Shown piece after piece: positions 8,605-17,511 of a stretch of 64,000 nucleotides of DNA. This DNA comes from Mesorhizobium sp. AR10. GTDB taxonomy: Bacteria > Pseudomonadota > Alphaproteobacteria > Rhizobiales > Rhizobiaceae. Both the position numbers and the translations under genes were made by a program. The DNA lies in NCBI RefSeq assembly GCF_024746795.1, contig NZ_CP080523.1:62001-126000 (forward strand). The letters run 5' to 3'. The notes under the pieces were generated by a model that ran no database searches, was not told where the DNA came from, and saw only the letters and a program-made list of their open reading frames with translations. Numbering within the stretch: position 1 is the first letter of the stretch; every line of letters begins with the position of its first letter.

Positions 8605-9639
8605 TTAGCTGGCTACATGGGTTCGGAAGAACAAACGAAGCTCTCCCCGGCTCGCGGATATCTGACCAATGTTTCTAAAAAGCAGATACTGAATTGCCGC
8701 TAAGGCCTGCCCCTCCGGATCCTGATCGATGGCCATTTCCAGCCAGCCATCCTGCAGATAGCTCCGGTGATCCGCCGAAAATTCATGTGTGATCCAAATG
8801 ATCTCGCCCGGTTTCGAAACCTCCTGCATTGCACGCAGCACGCCCTGTGAGCCTGCGCCGGTATTGTAAACGCCACACAGTGGCTCCGTCCGCCTCAAGG
8901 CCGAGGAAACCGCACGGAAGCATCGCTCCGGATCGTCATGGGAGTCGATGGAGCCGGTCTCGAGCACGAGATTGTCAAAGCGTGAGATCGTGGCAGCAAA
9001 TCCTTCCTGCCTTTCCTGATGGCCGTGGTAGTCGCTGCGGGCTCCAATCACCAGCACGCGGCCTTGACCGCGCGACATTCGCCCCATGATGTGGGCCGCC
9101 GTGGCACCGGCCTCGAACTGATCGATGCCGCAATAGTGGACGCCCTGGATTCCGGGGAGATCGGTCGCAACGGTAGCCACCGGCTCGCCCCGAGCGATCG
9201 CCTCTTCGACGGCCCCGCGCAACCGCGGGTGATTCGGTACGGCGAGCACGAGGCCTTTGCGTTTGTAGCCCGGCGACTGAATGGCCGCGACGATCTTATC
9301 GATACGGCTCTCGAGAACGCGCCTGCGATGGAGCACGAAGCGCCTATCAAGCATGTCGCCAAGGCCCTTGAAGACGTTATTCAGCCGTTGAAAAAACGGG
9401 GTGCTGTTCGCCGGCAGCAGAATGTCGAAATGAACAAGCGCGTGTTCCGTATTCGGCAGGATCCGGGGCACGCGAAGGTTGGTAGCCGCCCTGATGACGG
9501 CGAGACGCTTTTTTTCCGAGACGCTCTCGCGCTCGTTTAGGACACGATCGACCGTGGCGACGCTAACACCAGCCGCTTTCGCGATTTCAAGGAAACGCGG
9601 CGATCGTTTCCGTCTTTGACGCGGGGCGCGCGACGTCAT
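8605..9639 (-). CDS. LacI-family transcriptional regulator
   Basis: A 344-aa protein with an N-terminal LacI helix-turn-helix (PRFLEIAKAAGVSVATVDRVLN, about residues 14-35) and a periplasmic-binding-protein-like sensor domain (for example LVHFDILLPANSTPFF, GRVLVIGARSDYHGHQERQEGF, CGVYNTGAGSQGVLRA). Such proteins repress sugar or polyol uptake and catabolism genes until a ligand binds. No transport genes survive beside it; the only neighbour is the divergent membrane gene at 9813. A 16-bp palindrome lies between the two starts and may be its operator. The ligand is unknown. Confidence 0.92.
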   Translation of the reverse strand: MTSRAPRQRRKRSPRFLEIAKAAGVSVATVDRVLNERESVSEKKRLAVIRAATNLRVPRILPNTEHALVHFDILLPANSTPFFQRLNNVFKGLGDMLDRRFVLHRRRVLESRIDKIVAAIQSPGYKRKGLVLAVPNHPRLRGAVEEAIARGEPVATVATDLPGIQGVHYCGIDQFEAGATAAHIMGRMSRGQGRVLVIGARSDYHGHQERQEGFAATISRFDNLVLETGSIDSHDDPERCFRAVSSALRRTEPLCGVYNTGAGSQGVLRAMQEVSKPGEIIWITHEFSADHRSYLQDGWLEMAIDQDPEGQALAAIQYLLFRNIGQISASRGELRLFFRTHVAS

Positions 9640-9687
9640 CCTCTGTTCCTTTGCGGAGCACTTTTCTGTTCGGCTAAGATAGCGGCC

Positions 9688-9703
9688 TGACGATAAATCG
9701 TCA
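9688..9703. promoter_or_regulatory. Palindromic candidate operator for the LacI regulator
   Basis: TGACGAT, two A residues, then ATCGTCA: a perfect 7-bp inverted repeat 48 bases upstream of the LacI start, in the divergent intergenic region. Its position and symmetry fit autoregulation and control of the membrane gene. Binding is inferred. Confidence 0.5.
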
Positions 9704-9812
9704 ACTTCTCCCTACTATGCCGCATCGACCTTGGTACATACAACCTGTGCGGAACAAGCAGGAGCCACAATGGAGATCCCCGCAATTGACACAACCAACG
9801 AAGGAACCCGCC

Positions 9813-10892
9813 ATGCCGAAGAACGCGCCGATTGCGGACGCGAGCGATGGGTCGGCCGTGGATCGGCTGGTCTCCATCGACCTTGCTCGCGGCCTGGCTG
9901 TCTTCGGCATGTGTGTCGTCCATGTCGGTGGTCCCATCCCCGACGTAGGACTGGTCGGGAATCTGATGGAACTAACCCAGGGGCGGGCGTCCGCCCTGTT
10001 TGCCGTATTGGCCGGTTATTCGATCATCCTGATTACCGGCCGCGAGACGCCGAAGTCGGGGGTAGCCGGCAGACAGGCAGTTGCCAGCGTCGCAATTCGT
10101 GCCCTTGTTTTGCTCGCGCTTGGCTCAATCCTGACCTGCCTCGGTACGGGGATTCCGGTCATCCTGGAATACTACGGAATCTGCTTCTTGTTGGTCCTGC
10201 CGCTCCATCGGCTCAGCGCACAGCAACTCGGCTTGCTCGCTGCTGGGACCGCATTGGTTCTCCCGCAAATGCGCTCCCTCCTTCTGTTGTTTGAGGAGTC
10301 TTTGGACCCGGTGTTCGAGCTCATGGTCAACGGCGATTATCCCGCGATAAGCTGGGTTCCTTTCGTGATAGCAGGCATGGCCATTGCGCGCCTTAGCCTT
10401 GATACGCAAGCAATGCATTGGCGCCTTGGTCTAGCCGGGGTCGCGCTGGCCGTGTTGGGCTATGGGGGATCCTGGCTCGCGCTGCGTTTGCTGCCCGGTG
10501 TACCTGCGGCGTTTCAGGAATCGCTGTTTACCGAACCTTATAGCAAGACGACATTCTCGATCCTGGGCAGAACCGGTTGCGCAATGATTGTCATTGCGGC
10601 TTGCTGGCTCGCTATGAATGCGCTCCCGCATCTGCGAAAGCTGGTCGGGCCCATAATCGCGGTCGGCTCGATGCCTTTGACGGCCTATGTGCTGCACTTG
10701 GTGGCAATAGCCTATTTCAAGCACATTATGAAAATAGATTTGTATGAAGGAGAAGAGGGGAGCCTGTCCATACTCTTTGGCTTCGTCGTGGTTATAAGCA
10801 CTTTCGCGGTGCTTTGGCTGCGCGTCTTCCAGCGAGGACCGATGGAAGTGCTGATGGGTAGGATCACAGATCTCGCGCGTCACATCCGCTAA
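9813..10892 (+). CDS. DUF418/DUF1624-type membrane protein, acyltransferase-like
   Basis: A 359-aa multispanning protein. Residues 16-40 (VDRLVSIDLARGLAVFGMCV) match the opening of DUF1624/heparan-glucosaminide acetyltransferase-like proteins, and the C-terminal GSMPLTAYVLHLVAIAYF resembles DUF418. Eight to ten membrane helices are visible. Related proteins are thought to acylate cell-surface sugars; the substrate here is unknown. The ATG at 9813 was chosen because AAGGAA lies 9-13 bases upstream; an earlier in-frame ATG at 9717 has no such site. It is divergent from the LacI gene. Confidence 0.75.
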   Translation: MPKNAPIADASDGSAVDRLVSIDLARGLAVFGMCVVHVGGPIPDVGLVGNLMELTQGRASALFAVLAGYSIILITGRETPKSGVAGRQAVASVAIRALVLLALGSILTCLGTGIPVILEYYGICFLLVLPLHRLSAQQLGLLAAGTALVLPQMRSLLLLFEESLDPVFELMVNGDYPAISWVPFVIAGMAIARLSLDTQAMHWRLGLAGVALAVLGYGGSWLALRLLPGVPAAFQESLFTEPYSKTTFSILGRTGCAMIVIAACWLAMNALPHLRKLVGPIIAVGSMPLTAYVLHLVAIAYFKHIMKIDLYEGEEGSLSILFGFVVVISTFAVLWLRVFQRGPMEVLMGRITDLARHIR

Positions 10893-11130
10893 GCAGCACG
10901 GCGCTCCGGCCTCCCGATCACATTACAGATAGCAAAGCTGGATTTTGTTCAAAGCTTGTTCGCGGCAGGGGAGGGGAGGGGACTTCCTACAACCCTGATC
11001 GCCCTTGTGTGCGCATTTCGCAAAAGCCGGACAGGGGTTCCGCTAATTCCCGGACAGTGGTGGATTGCACCCCCAGACTGAGACAAGGAAAATCGCGGAC
11101 AGTTTCCCCGCAAGGAGAGGAAACTGGAGC

Positions 11131-11361
11131 ATGGCCGGACGGCAAAGAGTTATTGATGATGACCAAAAGCTGGAGCTTCTCCGGCGCATGGAGGCGGGCG
11201 AAACCGTCAGCAAGTTGGCAGATGAGGTTGGTATCAGTCGCCAACGACTTTACGAGTGGCGTGATCATCTCAGGCTTCATGGTAATCTGAAGTCACGTCG
11301 GCGCGGCCGGCCGGCCAGGACGGCAGGAGTTGACGGGGCCGCACAGCTGCAGAGTGCAGTG
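11131..11361 (+). pseudogene. IS-type helix-turn-helix transposase protein, truncated by an IS5-family element
   Basis: An ATG after AGGAGAGGAAACTGGAGC opens MAGRQRVIDDDQKLELLRRM, then EAGETVSKLADEVGISRQRLYEWRDHL, a transposase-OrfA-type helix-turn-helix. The frame runs into the IS5-family repeat at 11362 after AAQLQSAV. The preceding bases (11000-11130, with CCGGACAG repeats) probably belong to the same element's left end. Confidence 0.7.
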
Positions 11362-12476
11362 GCGTTGGTGCACGGATCTTTTATTGGTGTGGGTTTAGGC
11401 AAGCGGTCACCGCAATAGCCTTTGTAGCGTAGCCATGCCTTTCAAACACAATACCAGCCGCCGCCATCGTATTGAGAAGATGAAGTTCAGGGTGACGAAC
11501 TGGCCAGAATATGAGGCAGGACTTCGTCATCGCGGCAGTTTGACCCTGTGGGGGACGCCGGAAGCCCTGTCCGGGTGGCAAGCGCCAAGACGCAAGACAC
11601 GTGGCGGCCAGCACCGCTATTCTGATCTGGCGATCGAGACCACCTTGACGCTGGGCCTTGTGTTTGGCCTGCGGCTGCGCCAGGCAGAAGGCTTGCTGGG
11701 ATCGGTGCTGCAACTGATGGGGCTGGCGCTCGCTGTCCCCGATCATACTACCCTGAGCCGTCGGGCGCGGACATGGCAATCGCCCAACAAACGGCATGAT
11801 CGCCAGGTTCCGCCGGAGGGACCAGTGCATGTCTTGTCGACAGCACCGGCCTGCAGGTCTACGGCGCGGGTCAGTGGCTGGAGGAGAAGCACGGCGCCAG
11901 ATCCCGTCGCAGTTGGCGCAAGCTGCATCTGGCACTGGATGCCGACAGCGGCGAGATCATTGCCCATACCCTGACTGATCAGGACGCTGGCGATGTCTCT
12001 CAAGTTGAGCCACTACTCGACCAGATTGGCGGTCCGATCGGACAGTTTACTGCTGACGGCGCCTATGACGGAAAACCGACTTACGACGCAGTCATCGATC
12101 ATAGCGCTGCCGCCGCAATCGTCATTCCGCCTCGTGCCAACGCGGTCGAACCATTCGACGATAGACCTGCCGGCCAAAGGGACCAGCATATCGCCGCAAT
12201 CGGCAGAGACGGCCGGATGAAATGGCAGGTCTCCAACGGTTATGGCAAACGCTCGCTGGTCGAGACCGCCATAGGGCGATACAAGTCCACCATCGGGCGG
12301 CGTTTGCGGGCACGGTCGCTTCCCGTTCAGAAGACCGAAGTCGCCATCGGCTGCTCCGTCCTCAACCGCATGCTTGCCTGCGCACGCCCGAAATCCGCCC
12401 GCCGCAAGGCGGCCACGGCATAGTCTGCCGCTTCAAAGATCGACATCCGCTCAAGTCCGGACCCATGCAACAACGC
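11362..12476 (+). mobile_element. IS5-family insertion sequence, second type, inactive
   Basis: Bounded by GCGTTGGTGC at 11362 and GCAACAACGC at 12467-12476, 1115 bp. It is close to, but distinct from, copies A and B, and nearly identical to the truncated element at 4936-5509. It separates a transposase fragment on the left from a DUF932 remnant on the right. Confidence 0.85.
11435..12423 (+). pseudogene. IS5-family transposase with a single-base frameshift
   Basis: The first frame starts MPFKHNTSRRHRIEKMKF and runs to GPVHVL near 11832. One base is then missing (GTC-TTGTCGAC for GTC-CTT-GTC-GAC), and the rest of the family sequence (DSTGLQVYGAGQWLEEKHG, FTADGAYDG, NGYGKRSLVETAIGRYK) continues in another frame to the stop at 12421-12423. 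Copies A and B keep the frame open at this position. Confidence 0.85.
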
Positions 12477-12604
12477 CGCACCCGCCCGCCTCGATTTTCG
12501 ACTTCGTGCAGGGCATTACGCGGGTGGCACGCGACAAGCCGCATCAGGATGTTCGCCTGGAGATGGAGGGCAAGGCCAAGAAGCTGCTCGATCTGGCAGC
12601 ATGA
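12477..12604 (+). pseudogene. DUF932 protein, C-terminal remnant
   Basis: Directly after the IS end, one frame reads PASIFDFVQGITRVARDKPH and ends GKAKKLLDLAA, the usual C-terminus of DUF932 proteins common on rhizobial plasmids and integrative elements. The other 250-plus residues are missing. Confidence 0.65.
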
Positions 12605-12994
12605 TACCGCATGCTGCGCGCCGAGGAGTATGAATGTCACTGGGCTGCTGAGGCTGCCAGTGTCCGAACATGTGCATCGCTGCGGCGCGCAGCACACGGC
12701 CTGCGCTGCCGGTCTGGCAAACACATCTCTCAGGTCCAGGTGTGCGCCGCACAAAATCGCAATGCTGCTATGCACAATTAATGCTTCTCGAGAGCGTGGA
12801 AGGGAGTAGCTTGTCGGTATCGAGTTTCGTCCAGGTCACCTCCTCCCGACCTTGGCGATCAGGGACGGCATTTATTCCTCCCGAATGCTGTCGTCCAAAT
12901 CAAGCCCGCCGCACCTCCTCCCGCGGCGGGCTTTTTCGTTGTGCGAAGGGCGGCTTCTCGCAGCCCGATTGCAGGAAACGAACGCGGAGGTCCG
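12605..12994. other. Intergenic region holding one terminator
   Basis: Between the DUF932 remnant and the stop of the DUF5615 gene. No protein of recognisable family was found. The only clear signal is the rightward terminator at 12905-12937. Confidence 0.5.
12905..12937 (+). terminator. Rho-independent terminator
   Basis: Perfect 9-bp stem GCCCGCCGC / GCGGCGGGC around a 10-base loop, followed by five T residues. It would end rightward transcription coming from the DUF932 side, before the convergent toxin-antitoxin pair. Confidence 0.8.
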
Positions 12995-13381
12995 TCAGGC
13001 GGGGAGGTTGAACCGATCGATATTGACGGTACGCGCGACATCCACCGTAATCTCCAGCACTTCGTTCCATGCCTCCTCGCCACCGAGCTCCGAAAGGGCG
13101 AGATGAAAGAGCCTGTGCTGGAGATCGAGGCTCATCAGGCCAGGGGCGGTGTTGAAGGCGACCAGCCCGACATGCAACTCCTCGCGGCGATAGAGGCCGC
13201 GAAAGTCGGTCGTGTTGTGCGTGACGAGCACATAGCCGTCATCGACCGCGCGCCGGGTCACCATATGGTCCTTGGCGCCGGCGAGGCCCAGCCAGCGCAC
13301 ATGGCTCGACTCGGGAAAACCCCGTTCGCGCGCCAGTTTCGCAAGCTCTGGGCTCAGGCATTCGTCGATCAGGAATTTCAC
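12995..13381 (-). CDS. DUF5615 PIN-like protein, probable toxin
   Basis: A 128-aa protein read from a GTG at 13381, overlapping the DUF433 stop (GTGA). VKFLIDECLSPELAKLARERG supplies the N-terminal acidic pair of the PIN-like fold, AVDDGYVLVTHNTTDFRGLY the central motif, and the C-terminus is short and helical. An in-frame ATG at 13444 lies inside the upstream gene and lacks support. In this family the protein is a predicted RNase partnered by DUF433. The overlap implies coupled translation. Confidence 0.85.
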   Translation of the reverse strand: MKFLIDECLSPELAKLARERGFPESSHVRWLGLAGAKDHMVTRRAVDDGYVLVTHNTTDFRGLYRREELHVGLVAFNTAPGLMSLDLQHRLFHLALSELGGEEAWNEVLEITVDVARTVNIDRFNLPA

Positions 13382-13998
13382 GAAACGGCCGGCAGATCGT
13401 CGAGACGGATTGTGCGTGTCGACTTCGCCGCCGTGCTGCGCCACGCCGGCTTGACCGGCGGACGGCCACGCCGCGGATAGGCGAGCGCATAGTCGGCCGC
13501 GAGCCCGATCTGGTCGAGAGTCAGTTGCGGATAGGCGGCACGGATCGTCTCTGGCGTATCGCCATTGGCGAGCATGTCGGCAACGTCATGAACAAGCACG
13601 CGTGTTCCCACAAAGGCCGGCTGACCGCTAAGTACCGCTGGATCGCGCGCCACCATGGCCTTGGCTTTCCTCAGCCGGGTGAGGCCGGTCCTTACCCCGG
13701 CGGTGATCGGCTTCAGGTCGACCTTAAGCGGATCGTCCGCGACCACGGGCGCAGCATCATCGGCAATGGCGTGCTCGACGATCCGCCGCCGCGCGGCAGG
13801 CGTCAGCGTCTCCGCCGTCAGCCAGGCGAGGCGTAGGCCGACGAGACCCGCTCCGATGATGACGCGGCTGCCGCGGCGTGTCTCGACACGGCCGCGTAGC
13901 AATCCGGCATCGATAATGCGATGCACCTGCTTGAGCGGCACCTGCGTTACCGCCGCCGCCTCATTGGCGGTGAGCACTTCGCTGCTAAACCCCGGCAT
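13378..13998 (-). CDS. DUF433 protein with N-terminal DNA-binding region, probable antitoxin
   Basis: A 206-aa protein. Residues 8-50 (LTANEAAAVTQVPLKQVHRI then IDAGLLRG) form a MerR/excisionase-like winged helix. The C-terminal domain RDPAVLSGQPAFVGTRVLVH through PQLTLDQIGLAADYALAYP is DUF433. Such proteins pair with DUF5615 in type II toxin-antitoxin modules and are expected to autoregulate. It is the first gene of a two-gene leftward operon. Confidence 0.87.
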   Translation of the reverse strand: MPGFSSEVLTANEAAAVTQVPLKQVHRIIDAGLLRGRVETRRGSRVIIGAGLVGLRLAWLTAETLTPAARRRIVEHAIADDAAPVVADDPLKVDLKPITAGVRTGLTRLRKAKAMVARDPAVLSGQPAFVGTRVLVHDVADMLANGDTPETIRAAYPQLTLDQIGLAADYALAYPRRGRPPVKPAWRSTAAKSTRTIRLDDLPAVS

Positions 13999-14184
13999 GA
14001 CAATAATCCTTCCACGTTCATGGAAGATATATAGTCACTCTGCCGTCCGCAGTCCAGCGAAAGCTTTGCGGCAGGCGGCCGGCGCCGGTGTGAGGCCTGG
14101 AGGCAGAGGGGGGAGGGGAAGTTTCCTGACGGGTTTGGAGGTTCGGGGAGAGGCCCCGGGCCGCCCGTCATGGAGAATCTGACC

Positions 14185-14580
14185 ATGGCAAAGGCCATTC
14201 AGAAGATCGCGATGAACGCCGCCGAGAACATTCCCTATGACAAGCTAAGGCTGTCGCAGAAGAATGTCCGGCGCATCAAGGACGGCGTGTCGATCGAACA
14301 GCTGGCCGAAGACATCGGACGGCGAAAGCTCATCCAGAGCCTGAACGTCCGTCCCGTGCTCGACGGCGAGGGCGAGGAGACCGGCACGTTCGAGGTGCCC
14401 GCCGGTGGCCGGCGTTATCTGGCGCTCGGCATCCTCATCTAGCAAAAGCGCCTGGCAAAGAACGAGCCAATCCCCTGCATCGTCAACCGGGGGCAGGAGA
14501 CCTCGGCCGAGGAGGATTCGCTTGCCGAAAACCTGCGGCGCACCGACCTGCACCCGCTCGACCAGTTTCGGGCCTTCAGA
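14185..14580 (+). pseudogene. ParB-like protein, truncated, with an in-frame stop
   Basis: MAKAIQKIAMNAAENIPYDK, then LRLSQKNVRRIKDGVSIEQL and VPAGGRRYLALGIL, match the ParB/Srx N-terminal domain of large plasmid ParB-like proteins of rhizobia. A TAG at 14440-14442 interrupts the frame, after which the homologous sequence (QKRLAKNEPIPCIV, ETSAEEDSLAENLRRTDLHP) continues to IS5 copy B at 14581. The ATG at 14185 has GGAG nine bases upstream. The C-terminal part is not found on the other side of the IS. Confidence 0.82.
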
Positions 14581-15692
14581 GCGTTGGTGCATGGATCCTT
14601 TGTCAACGGTTTGGCGATAGGCAGGCAGGATCGAAATCAGCTTGATGCGAGAGCCATGCCGTACAAACACAACGCAGATCGTCGTCATCACGTCGGAAAG
14701 ATGAAATTCAGGGTGACGAATTGGCGTGACTACGAAGCAGGTCTGCGCCGGCGTGGTAGCCTGACCTTATGGGTAACGCCGGAGGCACTGGCGGGATGGC
14801 GCGCTCCGCGACGCAAGACCCGCGGCGGCCAAGCCCGGTATTCCGATCTCGCCATTGAGACAGCGCTGACGCTGGGTTGCGTCTTCGCAATGCGGCTGCG
14901 CCAGACCGAGGGATTGCTCCACTCGCTGCTGGATCTCATGGGGCTGAAAGTCCCAGTTCCAGATCATACGACGCTGAGCCGTCGGGCACAGAAGTGGGAG
15001 CCATCAGCCCGACGAAACCCGCCGCAGCCGGACGGCCCGCTGCATGTGCTTGTCGATAGCACGGGATTGAAAGTCTACGGCGCCGGGCAATGGCTGGAGC
15101 AGAAACATGGCGCCAGATCACGTCGCAACTGGCGCAAGCTGCATCTGGCAGTGGATGCCAAAAGTGGCGCGATCATTGCCCAAAGGCTGACAGATCAGGA
15201 CACGGATGATCCTTCCCAGGTGGCACCGCTGCTCGATCAGATCGACGGCGAGATCGACCAGTTCACAGCCGACGGAGCCTATGACGGCAAGCCAACCTAT
15301 CGGTCTATCCTGCAGCACAGCGCAACCGCGAACATCGTCATTCCACCGCGTTCCACGGCGGTGGAAAGCGGTGATACCGGACCGCCTGGTCAAAGGGACA
15401 AGCACATTGCCGCAATCGCAAGCGACGGTCGGCTGAAATGGCAGGCAGCCACCGGCTACGGCAAGCGGGCGCTGAGCGAAACAGCCATCGGACGATACAA
15501 GGGGCTGATCGGACGGCGCCTGCGAGCACGCTCTCTTCCGGCTCAACAGACCGAGGTTGCCATCGGTTGCATCGTTCTCAACCGCATGCTGGCATGGGCA
15601 CGCCCGGAGTCTATCCGGCGTCAAGTCACGCAGGCATAACCAACTACATTAAAGATCGAAATGCGTTCGATTTCATATCCGCGCACCAACGC
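14581..15692 (+). mobile_element. IS5-family insertion sequence, copy B (1112 bp)
   Basis: Inverted counterpart of copy A with the same ends (GCGTTGGTGC at 14581, inverse ending at 15692) and the same length. It interrupts the ParB-like gene. Outer flanks CTTCAG on the left and CTGAAG on the right are inverted, not direct, so no target duplication is evident. Confidence 0.88.
14656..15639 (+). CDS. IS5-family transposase, copy B
   Basis: Identical in protein sequence to the copy A product (327 aa from MPYKHNADRR) with the same catalytic motifs LVDSTGLKVYG and FTADGAYDG. The identity of two distant copies implies recent transposition or gene conversion. It appears intact. Confidence 0.92.
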   Translation: MPYKHNADRRHHVGKMKFRVTNWRDYEAGLRRRGSLTLWVTPEALAGWRAPRRKTRGGQARYSDLAIETALTLGCVFAMRLRQTEGLLHSLLDLMGLKVPVPDHTTLSRRAQKWEPSARRNPPQPDGPLHVLVDSTGLKVYGAGQWLEQKHGARSRRNWRKLHLAVDAKSGAIIAQRLTDQDTDDPSQVAPLLDQIDGEIDQFTADGAYDGKPTYRSILQHSATANIVIPPRSTAVESGDTGPPGQRDKHIAAIASDGRLKWQAATGYGKRALSETAIGRYKGLIGRRLRARSLPAQQTEVAIGCIVLNRMLAWARPESIRRQVTQA

Positions 15693-15773
15693 CCTGAAGA
15701 TGTGGATCTCTATACACCGATCGCTACGCCGGTGGAGGTCCCTGCGGCAGCTGAAGTTGAGATCGAGGTCTGA
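15693..15773 (+). pseudogene. C-terminal tail of a truncated, unidentified gene
   Basis: From the IS end the frame reads PEDVDLYTPIATPVEVPAAA and stops at 15773 after VEIEV. The composition looks like a genuine acidic C-terminus. It may be the end of the ParB-like gene or of another gene removed by the IS event. Confidence 0.3.
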
Positions 15774-15906
15774 TGACCGCCCTTGTCGGCGGGAAGATGA
15801 CGTGAAAAATACGCGGCGTCCGACCGCCTTGCTGATTGCGGTTTCCGAGATTCTGGAAAGCAACGATTCATTGTAGATACTTGGCGCGACTAAGAGGGCC
15901 AAAACG

Positions 15907-16806
15907 ATGGATCAGCTCAGGGCTGTGGAATTGAAATTGGTGGACGACCTGTTCGGAATGAGTTCCGGTTGGGTGCTCGATTTCACCAACGCGACGTTCG
16001 ATGATTTTTTCCGCCGTGAGGTCGGTGTTGACATCTACGACGATGTCTATGCGTCGGGTAGTGGGAGTAAGGGGAAGCGCCTCCGGGCTTTTCTGACAGT
16101 TGGGCAGCCACGCGCGATCGCTCGGGCTCTGACATCCCTGTGGGAGTATCGCGAAACCGGGCGTGTCAGCCGGGGTGATGTAGAAACAGTGGTCAACGCC
16201 CGCGCGCGTCTCAGCGTCATTGTCGAAAGACTGGGAGGCGTTGCTCTACCGTGTTTCGATGTTGTCGAGCCACCCTTGCAGTCCGCTCGCCCTGCCGCGA
16301 AGACCGCTCCAGATCATGCTGCGCTCGACCGCCTTGAAAGAGATTTTCTGGCGCTCTACGCCATGACGGATGAGCCTCACGCGAGGGGATACCACTTCGA
16401 GCGGCTGCTTACCGCGTTGTTCAATGCCTGGAATATGGACGCAAGGGGAGGGTTTCGGCTGGCGGGTGAGCAAATCGATGGCTCGTTCCAGCATGGTGCA
16501 GTCACATATCTGCTCGAGGCGAAATGGCATCGCGCGAGGATTGACGCTGAAAAGCTGCATGCATTCCAGGGGAAGCTGAGCGAACGGCTGGAAGGGACGA
16601 GGGGGTTGTTCGTCAGCTTCGAAGGTTTCACTGACGGTGCCCTCGAGGCCTTCACCGCGAGGCGCATCATTCTTGCGGACGGCATGGATGTCTTTGAGGC
16701 GTTGACGCGGCGGATATCGTTTCCCGATATCATCGCTGCCAAAGCGCGCCACGCTTCAGAATATCGCAATCCGTTCGCGCGTGTCCGGACACTTTTCCCT
16801 GTGTGA
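15907..16806 (+). CDS. PD-(D/E)XK (Mrr-like) nuclease domain protein, candidate defence gene
   Basis: A 299-aa protein. The C-terminal half has a restriction-endonuclease-like core: GYHFERLL (Glu165), GEQIDGSF (Asp191) and YLLEAKW (Glu204-Ala-Lys206), followed by LHAFQGKLSERL and GLFVSFEGFT, as in Mrr-cat proteins. The N-terminal 120 residues are helical and unidentified; they may bind or recognise the target. It stands alone, with an acidic-tail remnant upstream and a membrane protein on the other strand downstream. A role as a modified-DNA restriction enzyme is inferred. Confidence 0.72.
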   Translation: MDQLRAVELKLVDDLFGMSSGWVLDFTNATFDDFFRREVGVDIYDDVYASGSGSKGKRLRAFLTVGQPRAIARALTSLWEYRETGRVSRGDVETVVNARARLSVIVERLGGVALPCFDVVEPPLQSARPAAKTAPDHAALDRLERDFLALYAMTDEPHARGYHFERLLTALFNAWNMDARGGFRLAGEQIDGSFQHGAVTYLLEAKWHRARIDAEKLHAFQGKLSERLEGTRGLFVSFEGFTDGALEAFTARRIILADGMDVFEALTRRISFPDIIAAKARHASEYRNPFARVRTLFPV

Positions 16807-16850
16807 GGATGTTGGTCGTGCCGCGACGTTGGGACGAGATCCAGAACCGG

Positions 16851-17315
16851 TCAGCTGACCGACTTCAGCGAAAATGAGCCCTCGATCTCTGATATTTCGC
16901 GGCGAACAGCTGAAACAAAACTCCGTTTGATGCCGTAGAAGGTATTCTTCGGTTCAGCATCTGCAGCTGCATGCGAAGCCAAGGCGCTTCCGCAGATATC
17001 TCGTGCAGCATCAACGACGGCGTCTGAACCGATCAACTCTATTTCAGATAGTCGAGCGGTGAGAGCATGGAAAGCGGAGGCCTGCGCCGCTTTGGCTTCA
17101 AGACCTTGGAGGACAAGGCGATCGGCTTCCGCGAGGAATTCAGTATAGAGGCGATGTCGGAGTGAAATCTTCTCTCTTACGATGTCGAGGCGCCATTCGT
17201 GGTTTTTCATCCCTCGCCCAACCCCATAGCTGATCGCGGCAGCCAGGATCGCGACGATGATGGTCCCCCCTGTTGAGATCAGCGACGCAAGAATTTCATT
17301 CGGCATGTCCAGCAA
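16851..17315 (-). CDS. Small membrane-anchored hypothetical protein
   Basis: A 154-aa protein with one N-terminal membrane helix (ILASLISTGGTIIVAILAAA, about residues 8-30) and a soluble helical domain of about 120 residues (FLAEADRLVLQGLEAKAAQA). No family was recognised. MLDMPNEI at 17315 and MPNEI at 17306 are both possible starts. It is convergent with the nuclease-like gene, leaving 44 bases between stops. Confidence 0.6.
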   Translation of the reverse strand: MLDMPNEILASLISTGGTIIVAILAAAISYGVGRGMKNHEWRLDIVREKISLRHRLYTEFLAEADRLVLQGLEAKAAQASAFHALTARLSEIELIGSDAVVDAARDICGSALASHAAADAEPKNTFYGIKRSFVSAVRREISEIEGSFSLKSVS

Positions 17316-17511
17316 GCCCCCAACGCTGCATCATGACAGATTCGGTTGCCTTGCTGTAAGCGCCGAGCTATTTTCGACTCGGGTTAGCACCTGTGACCTG
17401 TCGCCGGGTCAAACGTCGCGATTGAGATCTCCGTATTTTTGCTTCGGACCGCATCCCAACCAGGGCTGCTGCGTAATCGGCGAACAGCATTGCCCTCCAG
17501 GAGATGCTCCG

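Noticed and set aside
12362..12775. 137-aa leftward frame across the IS5 end and the DUF932 remnant
   Set aside because: It spans the junction of two unrelated sequences and has no ribosome site or recognisable domain.
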